The notes beneath the pieces are model-generated. The model saw only the letters and a program-made list of their open reading frames with translations, was not told the DNA's origin and searched no databases. Source: Cyanobium sp. M30B3 (GTDB lineage: Bacteria; Cyanobacteriota; Cyanobacteriia; PCC-6307; Cyanobiaceae). From it: DNA of 64,000 nt. The first letter of the stretch is position 1. Each line of letters opens with the position of its first letter. Positions 39,434 through 49,800 of this stretch are shown here, one piece after another. The position numbers were made by a program, and so were the translations under genes. The stretch spans positions 434,001 through 498,000 of the forward strand of contig CP073761.1 of the NCBI GenBank assembly GCA_018399015.1, read 5' to 3'.

Positions 39434-40668
39434 CAGTCGGCCAGCCAACCTGCCGCCACCCGCAGCTGGTGAGAGCGGCCCGGCAGGCGGGTGAGGTAGG
39501 CCAGGCGCCGCAGCTGGAAGGCGGCGGCGCCGGCCAGGGTGAGCCCACTGCCCACCAGGGTGGCCTCGCCGCGGCCGAGGCTGAGCATCTCGCCCAGGTC
39601 GTTGAAATGGAAGGGCTGCAGCGGCCCCTCTCGCCGGGCCTGGATCAGGTTGGTGGCCAGGCAGGTGGCCTGCTGGAAGGCCACCTGGGCAGTGGCGGGC
39701 CAGGGGCAGGGGGCATCACCGCTGCCCGCGCCCTCGCTGGAGCCGGCGCCGTCGCTGGAGCCGGCGCCGTGCGGGGCCGCGATGTCGCCGAGGGCGAAGA
39801 TGCGGGCCTGGCCAACCAGCTGAAGGTGCTCATTCACCGCCAGCCGGCCGCTGTTGTCCAGCAGGGGGGGCGGCTGGATCGCCGGGGGAGCGAAGGCCAG
39901 GCCGGCGGTCCACACCACCCCCGCCACCGTCAGGTGCTCCTCGCCGGCGCTGCCCTGCAGGCGGATCCTGTCGCTGCCCACCTCGAGCACCCGGCAGTTG
40001 CAGCGCAGCCGCACATCCCGCCGCTGCAGGGCACGGCTGGCCTGTTCGCGGTTGAAGGCGCGGGCCTGGGGCAGGGCCATCGGGCCCTGTTCGATCAGCT
40101 CCACCACCGCCGCACCCGCCAGCATGTCGGCCAGCTTGCAGGCCAGTTCCACGCCGCTCGGGCCGGCCCCCACGATCGCCAGGCGCTGCAGGGGGTGGCG
40201 GCGCTGGCACAGCTGGGTCACCAGGGCCTGCAGCCGTTCCACATCCGCCAGGCTGCGGAAGCCGATGGCGTGCTCGGTCACCCCGGGGATGCCGAAGCTC
40301 TGCAGGCGCGCTCCGGTGGCCAGCACCAGCTGGCTGTAGGGGAGCTGGCGCCCGGAGGAGGTGTGCAGGAGCCGATTGCGGCTGTCGATCTCCACCACCG
40401 AATCCCGCAGCCAGGCGATGCCACGACCGGCAAGGAGGGTGTCGTAGCGGGGAGCGATCTCCCAGCGGCGCAGTTCGCCGCTCAGCAGCTCATAGAGCAG
40501 AGGCAGAAACAGGAATTCGCTCCTGGGTTCGATCAGCAGCAGGGGCGGGTGCTGCCGCTGCTCCGCCAGGGCCAGGGCGGTGTAGAGGCCGCCGAATCCG
40601 CCACCCACGATGGCGATCGGCGCGGAGGCCTGGCTGGTGCTCTCCGGGCCGGAGGGGGCGCTGCTCAT
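39430..40668 (-). CDS. Type II NADH dehydrogenase (NDH-2)
   Basis: A 412-residue flavoprotein that oxidises NAD(P)H and reduces quinone without proton pumping. It has an N-terminal FAD motif IAIVGGGFGGLYTAL, a second nucleotide motif LAIVGAGPSGVELACKLA, and IFALGDIAAP for FAD binding near residue 300. Between that motif and PCPWPATAQVAFQQ lies a Gly/Ala/Ser insertion, encoded by an 18-base tandem repeat. A C-terminal amphipathic region could bind the membrane. It is the first gene of a coupled trio with the HAD hydrolase and hflX. Confidence 0.9.
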   Translation of the reverse strand: MSSAPSGPESTSQASAPIAIVGGGFGGLYTALALAEQRQHPPLLLIEPRSEFLFLPLLYELLSGELRRWEIAPRYDTLLAGRGIAWLRDSVVEIDSRNRLLHTSSGRQLPYSQLVLATGARLQSFGIPGVTEHAIGFRSLADVERLQALVTQLCQRRHPLQRLAIVGAGPSGVELACKLADMLAGAAVVELIEQGPMALPQARAFNREQASRALQRRDVRLRCNCRVLEVGSDRIRLQGSAGEEHLTVAGVVWTAGLAFAPPAIQPPPLLDNSGRLAVNEHLQLVGQARIFALGDIAAPHGAGSSDGAGSSEGAGSGDAPCPWPATAQVAFQQATCLATNLIQARREGPLQPFHFNDLGEMLSLGRGEATLVGSGLTLAGAAAFQLRRLAYLTRLPGRSHQLRVAAGWLADW

Positions 40669-40780
40669 GGGCTCTGCGGACCCTTGGATGGGCAGGAACC
40701 GGTGCTGGTCATGGCCGCCGCGTGCCCATTCACCAACCAGACCCTAACCAGTGATCGGGGCAGGGGGCGATGATGGCCCG

Positions 40781-41548
40781 ATGGTGAGTGCTCCTGCCCA
40801 GCCCCTGCCTGCCGATGCCTCGGGCAGGCCCCTGGATCCGGACCAGGCCCGCGCCCTGCTCGGCTCGATGGGGGTTGCCGATCGGCTGCGCTGGGCGCTG
40901 GACACCTTCGGCGAGGGGCTGGTGATCACCACCAGCTTCGGCATCCAGTCGGCCGTGCTCCTGCACCTGGCGAGCCGGCTGATGGCCGAACGGGATTGCA
41001 CCATCCCGGTGGTGTGGGTGGACACGGGCTACCTCCCGCCCGAGACCTATCGCTACGCCCAGCAGCTCAGCCAACGGCTCGGCCTGGCCCCCCACGTGGC
41101 CCAGGCCGAGCTCAGCCCGGCCCGGATGGAGGCCCTGCACGGCCGCCTCTGGGAAACCGGCGATGTGGAAGACCTCGAGCTCTATCACCGTCTGCGCAAG
41201 GTGGAGCCCCTCGACCGCGCCCTCAGGGCCCTGGCTGCCACCTGCTGGGCCAGTGGCGTGCGTGGCAACCAGACCGACCATCGCCGCTCGATGACGGTGC
41301 TCGACCCGGTGCGCCAGCGCTGGTCGCTGCGGCCCCTGCTCAGCTGGAGCAACCGCGACGTCTATTACTACATGCAGGAGCACGAACTGCCCCAGCATCC
41401 TCTGTTCGAGCAGGGATATTCCACCGTTGGCGACTGGCACTCCAGCGCGCCTGACGACGGCTCGGTGTCGGGCCGGGCCACCCGCTTCGGCGGTCTCAAG
41501 CAGGAGTGCGGCATCCATCTGCCCGGGCTGATGGGTGAGGGAATCTGA
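40781..41548 (+). CDS. cysH: Phosphoadenylyl-sulfate reductase CysH
   Basis: A 255-residue assimilatory sulfate reduction enzyme that reduces PAPS to sulfite with thioredoxin. It shows the PP-loop-like TSFGIQSAVLLHL, VVWVDTGYLPPETYRYA, and the catalytic KQECGIHLPG near the C-terminus. The cysteine pairs of iron-sulfur APS reductases are absent, so PAPS is the likely substrate. The start is ATG 40781. CoaX overlaps its last 14 bases. It is divergent from NDH-2 with ~110 bases between. Confidence 0.95.
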   Translation: MVSAPAQPLPADASGRPLDPDQARALLGSMGVADRLRWALDTFGEGLVITTSFGIQSAVLLHLASRLMAERDCTIPVVWVDTGYLPPETYRYAQQLSQRLGLAPHVAQAELSPARMEALHGRLWETGDVEDLELYHRLRKVEPLDRALRALAATCWASGVRGNQTDHRRSMTVLDPVRQRWSLRPLLSWSNRDVYYYMQEHELPQHPLFEQGYSTVGDWHSSAPDDGSVSGRATRFGGLKQECGIHLPGLMGEGI

Positions 41549-42263
41549 CGCCGCCGCCGCCGCCCAGGATCCCTGCTGGCTGTTGATCGGCAACAGCCGC
41601 TGGCACTGGGCCCGCGGCGGAGTCGGGGATCTCAGCTGCTGGAGTTCCGCCCCCGGCCGGGAGCCCACCGGCGGCCTGCGCGCCTGGGCGGCCGTCGGAC
41701 CGGTGCCCGACTCCGCCGGGCTCGACCCACGCCGGCGGCTGGGGCTGGACGCCATCCCCCTGGCGCAGGCGCCCTCCTGGCTGGGGGTGGATCGGGCCCT
41801 GGTGGGCTGGAGGGCCTGGCGGCTCAGTGCCGGGCCCGTGCTGGTGGCCGACGCCGGCACGGCCCTGAGCCTCACCCGGGTGGATGGCAGCGGTGCCTTC
41901 GCCGGGGGGCGGATTCAGGCCGGCCGGGCGCTGCAGCTGCGGGCCCTGGCCAGCCACACCGATCAGCTGCCGCGACTGCCCGCCGCCCCGTTGCCAGCGA
42001 TCCGGGCTAGCGGTGAGGAGCTGGAACCCTGGCCCAGGCAGACGGCGGACGCCCTCGAGCGGGGGGTGCGGGCGGGCATGGTGGCCGCCGTGGCCGAGGC
42101 CTGGCGGGAGCTGCGACAGCTCGAACCCAGCTGCCGCCTCTGGATCACCGGCGGTGATGGCCCCTGGCTGGCGGTGGCCCTGGAGCAGCCCTGCCACCCC
42201 CACTTGGCCCTGGAGGCCCTGGCTGAACTGGGCCAGGCCTTCAGGCCGGACTCTGCAATTTGA
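41535..42263 (+). CDS. coaX: Type III pantothenate kinase CoaX
   Basis: A 242-residue kinase for the first step of coenzyme A synthesis. Motifs are LLIGNSRWHWA (phosphate loop, cyanobacterial form), VADAGTALSLT (catalytic Asp region) and GGRIQAGRALQLRALASHTDQL (pantothenate site). LWITGGDGPWL forms the second phosphate loop. The start is GTG 41535 inside cysH, suggesting coupling. The 3' end overlaps the convergent bcp gene by 23 bases. Confidence 0.92.
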   Translation: MRESDAAAAAQDPCWLLIGNSRWHWARGGVGDLSCWSSAPGREPTGGLRAWAAVGPVPDSAGLDPRRRLGLDAIPLAQAPSWLGVDRALVGWRAWRLSAGPVLVADAGTALSLTRVDGSGAFAGGRIQAGRALQLRALASHTDQLPRLPAAPLPAIRASGEELEPWPRQTADALERGVRAGMVAAVAEAWRELRQLEPSCRLWITGGDGPWLAVALEQPCHPHLALEALAELGQAFRPDSAI

Positions 42264-42717
42264 GGTCGGCAAGAATCGCGTCGGCCATGGTTTCCGCCTT
42301 CACCTTGGTGTAGATCAGCTCCAGATTCCCCTCCGGATCCACCACGAACGTGTGGCGCATCATGCCCATGTACTCCCGCCCCATGAACTTCTTGAGGCCA
42401 TAGCTCTCGTAGGCGGTGGCCACCGGGCAGGGCTCGGCGTCGCTGAGCAGGGTGAAGGGCAGGCTGTACTTGGCGATGAACTTGCCGTGGCTGGCAGCGC
42501 TGTCCTTGCTGATGCCCAGCACCTTGATGCCGTGCTGCTCGAATGCGGCCCACTGATCGCGGAAGTTGCAGGCCTCCTTGGTGCAGCCGGGGGTGTCATC
42601 CTTCGGGTAGAAGTAGATCACCACCCGCTGCCCCCGCAGCGCCGCCAGGCTCACGGCGTTGCCGTCCTGATCCGGAAGGGTGAAGTCCGGGGCCGGTGAA
42701 CCGATCTCCAGAGCCAT
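42241..42717 (-). CDS. bcp: Peroxiredoxin, BCP/PrxQ type
   Basis: A 158-residue thioredoxin-fold peroxidase. The peroxidatic Cys is in PKDDTPGCTKEACNFRD, with the resolving Cys five residues later, the arrangement of PrxQ/BCP. The Arg of MRHTFVVDPEG is also present. It uses thioredoxin to reduce peroxides. It is divergent from the phosphopantetheinyl transferase gene with only 50 bases between the starts, so the promoters overlap. Confidence 0.96.
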   Translation of the reverse strand: MALEIGSPAPDFTLPDQDGNAVSLAALRGQRVVIYFYPKDDTPGCTKEACNFRDQWAAFEQHGIKVLGISKDSAASHGKFIAKYSLPFTLLSDAEPCPVATAYESYGLKKFMGREYMGMMRHTFVVDPEGNLELIYTKVKAETMADAILADLKLQSPA

Positions 42718-42767
42718 TGCCGCAGCGCGCAGAAGGGGCTGAAGCCTATCCGCATCAGCCCGGAGCC

Positions 42768-43425
42768 GTGGCGCGCCCGCCCACCCACCCCCTGCTCTGG
42801 CTGGGGACCCTGGATCCGGGCCAGCCCCTGGGCCGGCAAGCGGTCTCCGCTGAGGAGTGGCGCTGGAGCCAGGAGCTGGCGCCGGCCCGCCGGCGGCTGT
42901 ACTGCGGCAGCCGGGCCCGGCTGCGGGCCTGGCTCGCTGCTCTGTGGCAGTGCCCGCCGCTGGCGGTGCCGCTGCACAGCCCCCGGTCAGCCGCCGCGGC
43001 TGCTGGACGACCAGGCCTTCATCAGCCTCAGCCACAGCGGTGAGGGCCTGCTGCTGGCGCTCTCCGCCCAGCCGATCGGCGTGGATCTGGAGGCCGCGGC
43101 CCGCCCCCTGGCTGCCGACGCCTTGATGCGGCGTTGTTTCCCGCCCGGCGAGGTGCGCCAGCTGCTGGGTCTGACGCGGGAGCACCGGCGCGAGGCGGTG
43201 CTCGCCAGCTGGCTGCTCAAGGAGGCCGCCATCAAGTGGCGCCGCAGCAGCCTGGCGGCCGAGTTGTCCGAGTGGCAACTCGACCACACCACGGGCCGGC
43301 TGCGCCAGCTGCGGCTGGGGCTGGAGCCAGACAGTCGCAGCGGCCGACAGGGGCCCTGGGGCTGGGCCGCGGTGGGCTCCGGCGTCGCCCGCGCGGCCTG
43401 GGCCCAGGCGGCTGGTGCCTGTTGA
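42768..43425 (+). pseudogene. 4'-phosphopantetheinyl transferase (Sfp/HetI type), interrupted by a +1 frameshift
   Basis: Sfp-type transferases activate acyl and peptidyl carrier proteins. The N-terminal part starts at GTG 42768 (ARPPTHPLLWLGTLD) and reads through LAVPLHSP. It then leaves frame and stops at 43043. The catalytic part continues in another frame: LLDDQAFISLSHSGEG, IGVDLEAA and SWLLKEAAIKW, to 43425. Removing one C from the C5 tract at 42980-42984 restores a continuous protein of ~218 residues reading HSPGQPPRLLDDQ. Because all catalytic motifs are intact and the activity is normally essential, a sequencing error is at least as likely as gene loss. Confidence 0.85.
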
Positions 43426-43436
43426 GCGGGCGGCCG

Positions 43437-45641
43437 TCAGCGCCGGGCGATCAGCCGGGTGTGCTCGATCTCCTGGGGCAGGGCCAGGCCCCTGGCCTGC
43501 CGCAGCAGGGTCGTCAAGCGCGTCTGGCGGGTCGGGGACAGGCCATCCAGCTGGGCCAGGTAGGCGCCGGACGGCGCCAGCCAGCGCTCCAGCACCGCCT
43601 CGGTGACTTCCAGGCTGAGGCTTTCGCTCCAGCTCTCCGCGCGGAAGCACCAGCCCTGGTGTTCGGCTGCCCGCTGCCAGCTTCGGCGCTGCTGCAGGGG
43701 AGCGTCCAGGCTGCCGGCCTCGGCCCGGGCCGCCGCCTGCAGCAGGGCTGCTGCTGCCGGTGGGGCCGCGATCGGACCGCCCTGCTGCAGCAGGCCGCCG
43801 GCCGGGCCCAGCCGCGGCGTGCTGAACAGCAGCCGGCACTGGCCGCCGGGGGCGAGCAGCTCGGCCAGGCAGGCCCAGCCGCGCGCCACCACCTCTGGCG
43901 CTTGCTGGCGCCAGGGCTGGCGGGCAGCGATCCACTCGAACTGCTGGTCGCCACAGGCACGCAGCAGCTGCTCGGGCTGGCCGGGGTCGATCACCACGAT
44001 CCGGGGGCGGCGCAGGCTGTCCAGCACCTGCAGCTGGGCTTCCAGCCGCTCGCCGGTGCGGTTGTCGGCCACGGCGATCACCACGCCGCCCTCCGGGGTG
44101 GCCTGCAGGGGATCGAGGGCCCACAGCAGGGAGTGGGCCTCCAGCACCAGCACCCGCTGGTGCCTCCGCCAGTCGGCCCCCTGCCAGAAGTGCTGGCGCA
44201 GCCGGTCGAGCCGGGCCCCTTCCGCCCCGGCCTGCCGCTGCAGCCAGCGCTCCAGCTGGGGGTCATCCGGCCCGCTGCTGAGCCAGTCGTAACCGCTGAC
44301 GGCGCTCTCGGCGGCGGCGGCGAGCTGGGCGGCCCGGCGCTGGTGCAGGCGCTGCCGCTGCTCGCCCTCCCAGCCCTGGGCACCCGGCTGCCAGAACACC
44401 TCCCCCTGCAGGCTGCGGGGCAGGTATTGCTGGGCCACCCAGTGTTCGGCGTAGGCGTGGGGATAGCGGTAGCCCACCCCATCGCCGAACAGCTGGCCGT
44501 CACGGTTGGCGTCGCGCAGGTGCGACGGCACCTCCTGGCGGGCGGTGGCGCGTACCGTTTTGAGCGCGTCGAAGAAGGCCAGGGTGCTGTTGCTCTTCTC
44601 GGTGGCGGCCAGATACAGGGCCGCCTGGGCCAGGGGGTAGAGCCCCTCCGGCAGCCCCACCCGCTCGAAGGCGGCGGCGCAGGCCTCCACCACCACGATC
44701 GCCTGGGGGTCGGCCAGGCCGATGTCCTCGCCGGCGGCGATCAGCATGCGCCGGAAGATGAAGCGGGGGTTCTCGCCCGCCTCCACCATCCGCGCCAGCC
44801 AGAACAGGGCCGCATCCGGGTCGCTGCCGCGCAGGGATTTGATGAAGGCGCTGATCGTGTCGAAGTGGGCATCGCCCTGCTTGTCGTAGAGCACGGCCCG
44901 CTGCTGGATCGACTCCTCGGCGGTGCTCAGATCGATCGTGATGGCGCCGTCGGCACCGGGCTCCGTCGTCTCCACGGCCAGCTCCAGGGCATTGAGCAGG
45001 CTGCGGGCATCGCCGCCGGCCACATCCACCAGGTGGTCGGCCGCTTCGGGGCTGAGGACGATGGTGCGATCGCCGTAGCCCCGCTCCGGGTCGGCCAGGG
45101 CCCGCCGCAGCAGCTGGTGCAGGTGGGGCGGCTCCAGGGGCTGGAGACGGAACAGGCGCGAGCGGCTCACCAGGGCCTTGTTCACCTCGAAGGTGGGGTT
45201 CTCGGTGGTGGCGCCGATCAGGGTGAGCGTGCCGTTCTCCACCCAGGGCAGCAGGGCATCCTGCTGGGCGGCGTTGAAGCGGTGCACCTCATCGATGAAC
45301 AGGATCGTGCGCAGGCCGTGACGTTCCAGCCGCTGCTGGGCTGCCTCCACCTCAGCGCGCAGATCCTTCACCCCGGCCAGCACCGCGTTGAGGCTGCTGA
45401 AGTGGGCTCGGGTGCTGCCGGCGATGATCCGGGCCAGGGTGGTCTTGCCCACCCCAGGCGGGCCGTGCAGGATCAGGTTGCCCACCCGGTCGGCGGCGAT
45501 GGCGCGGCGCAGCAGCCGGCCCGGCCCGAGGATCGCCTCCTGGCCCACGAAATCGTCGAGGCAGCGCGGCCGCAGCCGGTCGGCCAGGGGCGCCAGCTGC
45601 TGCAGGTGCACCTGCCGTTGGTGGCTGAAGAGATCCGTCAC
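43437..45641 (-). CDS. RarA/MgsA-type AAA+ ATPase fused to a methyltransferase-like C-terminal domain
   Basis: A 734-residue protein. Residues 1-430 are a replication-associated recombination protein A-type AAA+ ATPase: [16 protein letters not shown], Walker [11 protein letters not shown], Walker [11 protein letters not shown], sensor [11 protein letters not shown], and the tetramerisation region with [18 protein letters not shown]. Residues ~470-734 are an extra domain with alternating strand/helix text that resembles a Rossmann methyltransferase, but it lacks a good GxGxG motif. Long RarA forms like this are known in cyanobacteria. Its first part should handle stalled forks or clamp remodelling; the second part is unassigned. 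Confidence 0.88.
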   Translation of the reverse strand: MTDLFSHQRQVHLQQLAPLADRLRPRCLDDFVGQEAILGPGRLLRRAIAADRVGNLILHGPPGVGKTTLARIIAGSTRAHFSSLNAVLAGVKDLRAEVEAAQQRLERHGLRTILFIDEVHRFNAAQQDALLPWVENGTLTLIGATTENPTFEVNKALVSRSRLFRLQPLEPPHLHQLLRRALADPERGYGDRTIVLSPEAADHLVDVAGGDARSLLNALELAVETTEPGADGAITIDLSTAEESIQQRAVLYDKQGDAHFDTISAFIKSLRGSDPDAALFWLARMVEAGENPRFIFRRMLIAAGEDIGLADPQAIVVVEACAAAFERVGLPEGLYPLAQAALYLAATEKSNSTLAFFDALKTVRATARQEVPSHLRDANRDGQLFGDGVGYRYPHAYAEHWVAQQYLPRSLQGEVFWQPGAQGWEGEQRQRLHQRRAAQLAAAAESAVSGYDWLSSGPDDPQLERWLQRQAGAEGARLDRLRQHFWQGADWRRHQRVLVLEAHSLLWALDPLQATPEGGVVIAVADNRTGERLEAQLQVLDSLRRPRIVVIDPGQPEQLLRACGDQQFEWIAARQPWRQQAPEVVARGWACLAELLAPGGQCRLLFSTPRLGPAGGLLQQGGPIAAPPAAAALLQAAARAEAGSLDAPLQQRRSWQRAAEHQGWCFRAESWSESLSLEVTEAVLERWLAPSGAYLAQLDGLSPTRQTRLTTLLRQARGLALPQEIEHTRLIARR

Positions 45642-45714
45642 AGCTGTGATTGTTTTGCCAGCACCGCCGCGGCGATGCGTCTTGAGTAACTTGCTGCGTA
45701 GCCCGTCCGTCCCC

Positions 45715-46863
45715 GTGCGTCCAATTCAAGCCGTTCCGGCGCTGATCTGCCTCGGGATGGGTGCTGCCGGACTGGCCGGCTGCAGCAAGCCCAAACCCCC
45801 CGCTGCGGTGCCGCCCCAGGTGCGGCTGGTGAACCCCAGGCCCCAGCTCATCACCGACTCGGCGGATTACCAGAGCACGCTGGAGGCCGTCCGGGAGATC
45901 CGGCTCGCCTCGGAGATCGCCGGACGCATCACCTCGATGCCGGTTAATGAGGGCCAGAGCGTGCGCCCCGGCGACCTGCTGTTCCGGCTGGATCAGGTGC
46001 AGCAACGGGCGGAAGTGGATGCCGATGCGGCCGAAGCGCGCAAGGATTTCATCAACGCCGAGCGCTACATCTTTCTCAATCAACAGGGTGCTGTCTCCAC
46101 CAAGGACCGCGACTTCTATGTGACCCAGGCTATTCAGAGCCGCGACCGGCTCAAGGCCTCGGCGGCAACGCTTGCTTACAAGAACGTGGTGGCGCCGATC
46201 CAGGGCTATGTGGGCAGCCTCAACTTCAAGATCGGCGATGTAATCAACGCTGGTGAAGTGGTCACCAGCGTGGTAGACAACAGTAGGCTCTGGGTGCGGA
46301 TCGATGTGCCCGGAGAGCTGAGCGACCGGGTGCGTCCGGGGCTGCCGGTGATTCTCAAGGGTCCGGATCCGCGCCGCCCGCGGGCTACGGGCCAGGTGGT
46401 GTTCGTGGCGCCGGATCTCGACAAGGAGCGCCAGACCCTGCTGGTGAAGGCGGCGTTCAATAACCCCGATGGTGCCCTGCGCAACAACGAGCGGGTCAGC
46501 GCCACCCTGGTGTTCGACCAGCGCTCGGTGCTGGCCATTCCCCAGCAGGCGGTGCTGCTGCAGGCGGGCAAGACCTTTGTGTTCCTGGCGGTGAGCGCCG
46601 AGGAGGCCCGCCGCCGGCTCGGCCGCGAGATCAACCCCCCGCCCGTCCCCAATCTGCCCGTGGCCCTTCAGGTGCCCGTGCGTCTGGGCACGTTGCAGGG
46701 CGGCGTGTACCCGGTGCTGGAGGGTCTCACCGCTACGGACACGGTGGTGGTGGGCAATCTGGCCCAGCTGCGCAGTGGCCTTTCGGTGCAGTCCGCCACG
46801 CCGCTGCAGAGCCCCTTCGCCGGCATGCGCATCCCCCCCGCCAGCCGGACGCAGGCCCGATGA
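45715..46863 (+). CDS. RND efflux periplasmic adaptor, lipoprotein (cassette 1)
   Basis: About 382 residues from GTG 45715; TTG 45682 or 45691 are alternatives. The lipobox LAGC is at residue ~20. A biotinyl-lipoyl-like domain follows (SEIAGRITSMPVNEGQSVRPGDLLFRLD), then an alpha hairpin, a second lipoyl half (VVAPIQGYVGSLNFKIGD), a barrel domain and the membrane-proximal domain to PVLEGLTATDTVVV. It bridges the inner-membrane pump and an outer-membrane TolC channel. Its stop overlaps the pump start as ATGA. Confidence 0.93.
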   Translation: MRPIQAVPALICLGMGAAGLAGCSKPKPPAAVPPQVRLVNPRPQLITDSADYQSTLEAVREIRLASEIAGRITSMPVNEGQSVRPGDLLFRLDQVQQRAEVDADAAEARKDFINAERYIFLNQQGAVSTKDRDFYVTQAIQSRDRLKASAATLAYKNVVAPIQGYVGSLNFKIGDVINAGEVVTSVVDNSRLWVRIDVPGELSDRVRPGLPVILKGPDPRRPRATGQVVFVAPDLDKERQTLLVKAAFNNPDGALRNNERVSATLVFDQRSVLAIPQQAVLLQAGKTFVFLAVSAEEARRRLGREINPPPVPNLPVALQVPVRLGTLQGGVYPVLEGLTATDTVVVGNLAQLRSGLSVQSATPLQSPFAGMRIPPASRTQAR

Positions 46864-49800
46864 GTCTTTCCGATACCTTCATCCGCCGCCCCGTGCTCAG
46901 CACGGTGTGCAGCATCCTGATCCTGATGGCCGGGCTGATCAGCCTGCCGCTGCTGCCGATCGAGAACCTGCCCAATATCGCCCCGCCCACCGTGCAGGTG
47001 AACGCCAGCCTGCCCGGGGCCGACGCGCTCACGGTGGAGAGCGCGGTGACCGGCCCGCTGGAAGAGCAGATCAACGGTGCTCCGGGGATGGACTACATCA
47101 CCTCGTTCAGCACCAGCCAGGGCACCAGCCAGGTGAATGTGTACTTCAAGGCGGGTACGGATCCGGATATCGACCAGGTGAATGTGCTCAACCGGGTGCA
47201 GACCGCCAGCTCCCAGTTGCCGCCCCAGGTGAATGCCCAGGGGGTGACGGTGCAGCAGACGGCCAGCAGTTATCTGCTGGTGTACAACCTCACTTCCACG
47301 GAGGGTCAGTTCAGCCGTGAATATCTCAACGGCCTGCTGCAGCTCAACCTCTACTACCCCCTCACCAGGGCCGATGGGGTGGGGCAGGTGAACATCTTCG
47401 GCGCCAGCAATCCCGCCTTCCGCATCTGGGTTGATCCCCAGCGCCTGGCCCGCTTCAACCTCAGCGTGGACGCGGTTGTCGAGGCCCTGAAATCCCAGAA
47501 CCAGATCGTGATCGCCGGTAGCATCGGTGGCCCGCCCTCCACCCGTGCCAACCGCACAACGTTCCCGATTCTGGTGAATGGAAACCTGGAAACGGTTCAG
47601 CAGTTTGAGGATGTGATCCTGGCCAAGGGCCCCGATGGTGGCCTGATCCGTGTGGGTGATGTGGGCCGCGCTGAATATGCCTTCCAGAACTTCAACCAGC
47701 AGGCGGTGAACGCCCGCACCGGCTACCCCTGTGTGGGCTTCGGGGTGATCCAGTTGCCCGGCAGCAACGCCATCAGCACCGCCAAGGCGGTGGATGCCGT
47801 TCTCACCAACTTCCGCAACACCCTGCCCCCCGGGGTGGTGCTGGAGAAGGTGTTCGACCAGACCGACTTCATCAACGCCTCGATCGAGGGTGCCCTCGAT
47901 GCCCTGCGCGATGCCGTGGTGCTGGTGCTGCTGATCATTTTTCTGTTTCTGCAGGACTGGAAGGCCACCGCCGTGCCGGCCCTGGCCCTGCCGATCGCCC
48001 TGCTCGGGGCGTTGATCTTCGTGAAGGTGTTCGGGTTCTCGATCAACGAGCTCACCCTCCTGGGCATCATCCTGGCCACCGGCCTGGTAGTGGACGACGC
48101 GATCGTGGTGGTGGAGGCGGTGTCGGCCCGCATTGAGGCTGGCGATCGCCCGTTCCGGGCCGCCTCCAATGCCATGAAGGAGCTCACCGGCGCCATCCTG
48201 GCCACGGCCCTGGTGCTGTTGGCGGTGTTTGTGCCGGTGACCTTCTTCCCCGGGGCCACCGGGGTGATCTACCGCCAGTTCGCGCTCACGATCGTGTTCT
48301 CGATCCTGGTGTCCACCTTCAATGCCATCACGGGCAAACCGCTGCAGTCGGCCCTGTTGCTGGGCGGCGGCAAGACCGAGCCCCGTGGGCTGCGCTGGAC
48401 CCTGATCGGCGGAGCCTTCGGCGGCATCTACGGCGCCATGGCCGGCGGCTGGATCCTCTCGCTGTTGCTGGGTGCTTTCGGGGCGGTGGTGGGCACCTTC
48501 CTGATGCCGATTTTCACAGCCTTCAATGCCGCCTTCGACCGGCTGGCCCAGGCCTATGGACGGGCCTTGAAACTGGTGATCCGGCTGCGCCGCCTGGTGG
48601 CCCTGTTCCTGCTCGGCGGCATCGTGCTCACCGGGGTGGCCTTCACCGCCATCCCCACCGGCTTCGTGCCCACCGAGGACCAGGGCTACGGGCTGGGCAT
48701 CATCCAGCTGCCCCCCCAGTCCTCGATCGAGGCCACGATGGAGGTGGCCACCAAGGCCCAGGCGATCCTGGCCAAGGAGAAGGAGATCATCTCCGGGGAG
48801 ATCGTGGGCGGGGCCGGTTTCAACGGCGGCTCGCTCAACCAGGGGCTGTTCTTCTTCGGGCTGCGGCCGATTGATGAACGCAGCGGCAAGGGCCAGTCGG
48901 CCCAGGAGATCATCGACCGCCTCAACAAGGAGTTCCGCACCATCCCCGGCGCCCTGGTGCTGGCCCAGTCGCCGGCCGCCGTGCCCGGCTTCAGTGCCCA
49001 GGGCGGCCTGTCGTTCCAGTTCAACGACCTCAGCAACGGGGGCTACAGCCCCACCGATCTCTCCCAGATGGCGGGCAAGCTGATCGCCGCGGCCCGGGCC
49101 ACGGGCGATTTCGGCAACCTCTACACCCAGTTCATCAGCGATGCGCCGGTGTGGCGCCTGGAGGTGGACCGCGATCGGATGGCCTCCCTCAACATCGACT
49201 TCGGCCAGGCCATGCAGGTGCTCGGCACCATCAACGGCGGCAGCTTCGTGAACCAGACCTACGAAAACCAGCAGTACCGCCAGGTGTACGTGCAGGCCGA
49301 GGGCAGCAAGAGGGAGGTGGTGCAGTCGCTCGACAACCTCTATGTGCCCGATCGTAGCGGCCAGCTGATCCCACTCACCAATGTGGTGAAGGTGCGGCTG
49401 GACAGCGCTCCGCCGATCATCAGCCACTTCGATCTCTACCGCACCGTGCTGATCCAGGGGGTGGAGGCGATGGGGCGCAGCAGCGGCCAGGCCATCGACA
49501 GCCTGATGGCCACGTTCCGCCAGCTCAATCTCAGCAACATCGGCTCCGACTGGTCGGCCCTCACCCGCTCCGAAGTGCAGGCCGGTGCCCTGGCGGCCCT
49601 GGTGTTCGCCCTGGGGATCGTGGTGGTGTATCTCGTGCTCTCGGCCCAGTACGGCAGCTACATCGATCCCCTGATCATCCTGATGACGGTGCCCCTGGCC
49701 ATGCTCGGCGCCCTGGCCCTGCTGGTGCTGCGCGGCCAGGTGAACAACGTGTATGCCCAGGTGGGCCTGGTGACGCTGATCGGGCTGGCGGCCAAGAACG

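Noticed and set aside
39710-39778. Short direct repeats as a CRISPR array
   Set aside because: Only two full 18-base units with no spacers, inside a coding sequence and in frame. No CRISPR array or cas gene seen anywhere in the window.
43134-45689. 851-codon plus-strand frame opposite the RarA fusion
   Set aside because: Low-complexity mirror of rarA. Only the small part overlapping the transferase region is real, and that is in a different frame.
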